Shown one piece after another: positions 33,801 through 36,386 of a stretch of 36,386 nucleotides of DNA; positions within the stretch are counted from its first letter, which is position 1; every line of letters starts with the position of its first letter. Made by a program: the position numbers and the translations under genes. Origin of the DNA: Acidimicrobiia bacterium (GTDB lineage: Bacteria; Actinomycetota; Acidimicrobiia; Spongiisociales; ZC4RG35); contig JAICRU010000026.1 in NCBI GenBank assembly GCA_025937235.1, positions 1 through 36,386 of the forward strand, given 5' to 3'. The notes under the pieces are model-generated. The model had not been told where the DNA came from. It searched no databases and worked only from the letters and a program-made list of their open reading frames with translations.

Positions 33801-35078
33801 ATGTCGCACGTCGCCAACGAGGCCGGCCGATTGGCCGATGATTGGAGGGCCAATCCTCGCTGGGAGGGCATGACCCGTGATTACACGGCGGAGGACGTGG
33901 TCAGGCTGCGGGGGAGCATCCGGGAGCAGTCGACCCTGGCCAACCGGATGGCGATCGAGCTCTGGGACCTGCTCGGCTCCGAGGACTATGTGGCCGCCCT
34001 GGGCGCCTTGAGCGGGGGCCAGGCCGTCCAGATGGTGAGGGCGGGCCTTAAATCCATCTATCTGTCCGGCTGGCAGGTGGCGGCCGACGGGAACCTGGCC
34101 GGGGACGTGTACCCCGATCAATCGCTGTATCCCGCCAACTCGGCTCCAGCCTTGGTGGAGCGGATCAACAACGCCCTGCGCAGGGCTGATCAGATCCACT
34201 GGGCCGAAGGCGACAGGTCGATCGATTGGTTCGTCCCCATCATCGCCGATGGAGAAGCCGGCTTCGGGGGCCCGCTCAACGTCTTCGAGCTGACCAAGCG
34301 CTTCATCGAGGCCGGCGCTGCAGGGGTGCATTACGAAGACCAGCTGGCGTCCGAGAAGAAATGCGGTCACATGGGGGGGAAGGTTCTGGTCCCGACCTCA
34401 CAGCATGTCCGCACCCTGCAGGCGGCACGTCTCGCCGCTGACGTGATGGACGTGCCGACGATCATCGTGGCCCGCACCGACGCCAACAGCGCGACCCTGC
34501 TCACATCCGACGTGGACGAGCGCGATCGCCCATTCCTCACCGGGGAACGGACCGCGGAGGGCTTCTACCGTGTCACCGGTGGGTTGGACTCGGCGATAGG
34601 CCGGGGACTGGCCTATGCGCCGTATGCCGACCTGATCTGGTGCGAGACTGCGCACCCCGATCTCGCCGAGGCCCGCGTCTTCGCCGAGGGGATCCATGCC
34701 GAGTATCCGGGGAAGATGTTGGCCTACAACTGCTCCCCCTCGTTCAACTGGTCGAAGCATCTCGACCCGGGGGGCATCGCCGGGTTCCAAAAGGAGCTCG
34801 GCACCCTGGGCTATCGCTATCAGTTCATCACCCTGGCCGGTTTCCACGCCCTGAATGCCTCGATGTTCGAGCTCGCCCGTGGTTACGCCGAGGCAGGGAT
34901 GCCAGCCTATGTGGAGCTCCAGAACCGTGAGTTCGATCTGGAGGGAGACGGATACACCGCCACCCGGCACCAACGGGAGGTCGGCGCCGGGTACTTCGAC
35001 CTGGTCAGCCAGGTGGTTGGCGGGGGTAGCTCGTCCACCCTCGCCCTGGAAGGGTCGACGGAGCGCGAGCAGTTCTGA
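33801..35078 (+). CDS. aceA: Isocitrate lyase
   Basis: Cleaves isocitrate to glyoxylate and succinate, the first glyoxylate-shunt enzyme, allowing growth on acetate or fatty acids. The 425 residues match the short bacterial isocitrate lyase. The catalytic motif is KKCGHMGGK with C188. Substrate and Mg binding stretches include [47 protein letters not shown] and YNCSPSFNW. The GGGAG before the ATG is a clear ribosome site, unlike aceB. It ends 74 nt before the GAPDH-like gene, a gap with a small GC hairpin (35113-35132) but no convincing terminator. Confidence 0.95.
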   Translation: MSHVANEAGRLADDWRANPRWEGMTRDYTAEDVVRLRGSIREQSTLANRMAIELWDLLGSEDYVAALGALSGGQAVQMVRAGLKSIYLSGWQVAADGNLAGDVYPDQSLYPANSAPALVERINNALRRADQIHWAEGDRSIDWFVPIIADGEAGFGGPLNVFELTKRFIEAGAAGVHYEDQLASEKKCGHMGGKVLVPTSQHVRTLQAARLAADVMDVPTIIVARTDANSATLLTSDVDERDRPFLTGERTAEGFYRVTGGLDSAIGRGLAYAPYADLIWCETAHPDLAEARVFAEGIHAEYPGKMLAYNCSPSFNWSKHLDPGGIAGFQKELGTLGYRYQFITLAGFHALNASMFELARGYAEAGMPAYVELQNREFDLEGDGYTATRHQREVGAGYFDLVSQVVGGGSSSTLALEGSTEREQF

Positions 35079-35152
35079 GAGTTTGGGAAGGGCCGGGGCG
35101 GGGCAAGTAATCTGGCGGCCAGCAGCGCCGCAGTTCTCGGAGGGAAGCTGTC

Positions 35153-36208
35153 ATGAACATCGTCCATGTGGTGGGCACTGGCACCATCGGTGAGCCGCTC
35201 ATCGGCCTCCTCGCCGACAACAAGGAGCACTTCGGCATCGACGAGGTGACGTTCCACAAGCGGACTCCCCTCCTCACCGAGAAGGCGAAGGTGTCCGACC
35301 TGGAAGGCCGTGGTGCGGTGCTCTCGGTAGATGAGGAGCGCTTCGAGTCCTTCCATGAGCTGGGCCACACCCCCAAGTACGAGGCGCGCGAAGCCATCGA
35401 GCGGGCGACTGTCGTGATCGATTGCACGCCGGTCGGCAACGGGATGAAAGCGGAGTTCTACAACTCTGCTGCGGGGCCCAGGGGATTCATGGCGCAAGGC
35501 TCGGAGTTCGGGTTCGGGAAGATGTACGCCCGAGGCATCAACGACGACGCACTGGTCGCCGATGAGGACAGGTTCCTCCAAATCGTCTCGTGCAACACGC
35601 ACAACATCGCCGCCCTCATTCGATCCCTGGCCTTCGACTCCGATGGCACGAGTCATCTCGAGGATGGCCGATTCCTCTGCATGCGCCGTGCCAACGACAT
35701 CAGCCAGGACGAGGGATTCGTCGCCAGCCCCACGGTCGAGGGGCACAAAGATGAGCGATTCGGCACTCACCACGCCCGTGACGCGCATGAGCTGTTCGGG
35801 ACGATGGGCTACGACCTGAACCTCTATTCCTCTGCGGTCAAGATCAACACCCAGTACATGCATTCGATCCAGTTCGCCATCAGGCTGGACGAGGAAATCA
35901 GCGTGGACCAGGCCAAAGAGCGGCTCATGGCCAACACCAGGGTGGCGGTTACCCACAAGAAGTCCGCCAACCAGGTCTTCTCCTTTGGCCGGGACCACGG
36001 CTACTTCGGCCGAATCCTGAGCCAGACGGTGGTTGCCCTGGACACACTGGCGGTCCGTAACGGCAACGAAGTGTTCGGGTTCTCCTTCACCCCTCAAGAT
36101 GGCAACCCCCTGCTTTCCACAGTGGCGGCGATGCTCTGGTACCTCGAGCCCGAGTCTGTGGACGAGAAGATCGACATCCTCCGCCGCTATCTGTTCCGAG
36201 AGATCTGA
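35153..36208 (+). CDS. Type II (archaeal-like) glyceraldehyde-3-phosphate dehydrogenase-like protein
   Basis: A 351-residue NAD(P)-type Rossmann dehydrogenase resembling the archaeal GAPDH class. The nucleotide loop is VGTGTIGEPLIGLL near 7-20. VVIDCTPVGNGMKAEFY and FMAQGSEFG follow the archaeal pattern. The candidate catalytic Cys is in VSCNTHNIAALIRSL (C147) and the general base in FGTHHARDAHELF (H206/H207), where archaeal enzymes have HHGPD. It differs from the ordinary bacterial Gap (ASCTTN). An SD-like GGAGGG lies 8 nt before the ATG, and TTGGGA-N19-TAATCT (35083-35113) may be its promoter. The true substrate may not be glyceraldehyde 3-phosphate. It overlaps the next gene by one base. 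Confidence 0.72.
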   Translation: MNIVHVVGTGTIGEPLIGLLADNKEHFGIDEVTFHKRTPLLTEKAKVSDLEGRGAVLSVDEERFESFHELGHTPKYEAREAIERATVVIDCTPVGNGMKAEFYNSAAGPRGFMAQGSEFGFGKMYARGINDDALVADEDRFLQIVSCNTHNIAALIRSLAFDSDGTSHLEDGRFLCMRRANDISQDEGFVASPTVEGHKDERFGTHHARDAHELFGTMGYDLNLYSSAVKINTQYMHSIQFAIRLDEEISVDQAKERLMANTRVAVTHKKSANQVFSFGRDHGYFGRILSQTVVALDTLAVRNGNEVFGFSFTPQDGNPLLSTVAAMLWYLEPESVDEKIDILRRYLFREI

Positions 36209-36386
36209 TGAACTCGAGGGCGGAGACCTTCGCCGAAGAGGCCATTCGCGCGGTCGCCATCCATGATGTCGCCGAGGCGCGGATCGCGGTGGCTCAGGCC
36301 TATGACCTCGACCATGCGCTTGGCCCCCTGGTCGATGCCGTCCATCTGGCTTGTGCCGAGATCGAGGAGGAGGGCTGGGTGAGCAC
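36208..36386 (+). CDS. Unknown protein, 3' end beyond the window
   Basis: From ATG 36208, overlapping the stop of the GAPDH-like gene (TGATG), 59 codons run to the window edge without a stop. The visible part (MNSRAETFAEEAIRAVAI, then LACAEIEEEGWVS) is soluble, acidic and helix-like. No family recognised. Overlap with the upstream gene suggests co-translation and perhaps a shared function. Confidence 0.6.
   Translation, partial: MNSRAETFAEEAIRAVAIHDVAEARIAVAQAYDLDHALGPLVDAVHLACAEIEEEGWVS

Noticed and set aside
34907-36097. Minus-strand open frame of 396 codons
   Set aside because: Antisense to the GAPDH-like gene and the end of aceA; no domain visible and the plus frames are well supported.

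Overview
The window is a dense, high-GC stretch of about 36 kb carrying roughly 32 protein genes with short or overlapping junctions and many GTG starts. Two F420-dependent luciferase-like oxidoreductases, a mycothiol-type DinB/MDMPI protein, a dapA–RNase J–ftsK cluster, a RamB-type regulator beside the glyoxylate genes, and several apparently leaderless promoters together point to a chromosomal region of an Actinomycetota bacterium. The lineage is probably outside the classical Streptomyces/Mycobacterium groups, perhaps Acidimicrobiia-like. This placement is inferred from gene content only. I saw no rRNA, tRNA, CRISPR array, transposase or phage gene.

Layout. 1-557: 3' truncated HD-GYP phosphodiesterase (minus). 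558-2712: SAM-I type riboswitch, a small well-spaced upstream ORF, metY and a CoA-binding protein (plus). 2714-4233: BtpA-family TIM barrel and a TIGR03084 DinB/MDMPI protein (minus). 4285-8569: LOG-family protein plus a CobS-like AAA+ / VWA-metallopeptidase pair (minus). 8653-12482: M16 peptidase, two small minus-strand membrane or secreted proteins, a membrane protein and a DUF4015 lipoprotein. 12483-16224: glpD (minus), then an F420 LLM oxidoreductase, a VOC protein and a UPF0173 metal-dependent hydrolase (plus). 16230-19286: a divergent zinc uptake locus, znuA-znuB leftward and zur-znuC rightward, around a Fur/Zur-type operator. 19368-22442: minus-strand RRM protein, cyclophilin, thioredoxin-like protein and a P-loop kinase/LLM fusion. 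22482-27349: dapA, RNase J, ftsK. 27394-30691: 2-oxoacid dehydrogenase E1 alpha, E1 beta and E2. 30699-35078: RamB-like regulator divergent from aceB-aceA. 35153-end: an archaeal-type (type II) GAPDH-like protein and the start of an unknown gene.

How it fits together. Several units are functional sets: sulfur-amino-acid synthesis under SAM control; zinc import with its own regulator; acetyl-CoA production next to a glyoxylate shunt with a candidate operator over the aceB start site. The least conventional items are the CobS/CobT-like pair, in which the ATPase lacks standard Walker A and B residues while its VWA partner carries an HExxH domain; the zur start, where a near-perfect promoter and operator overlap the only canonical start codon; the 24-codon ORF between the riboswitch and metY; the kinase-LLM fusion; a 10-bp inverted repeat spanning the ftsK start codon; and recurring patterns of TANNNT 6-7 nt before start codons and of stop codons embedded in dyads at convergent junctions.
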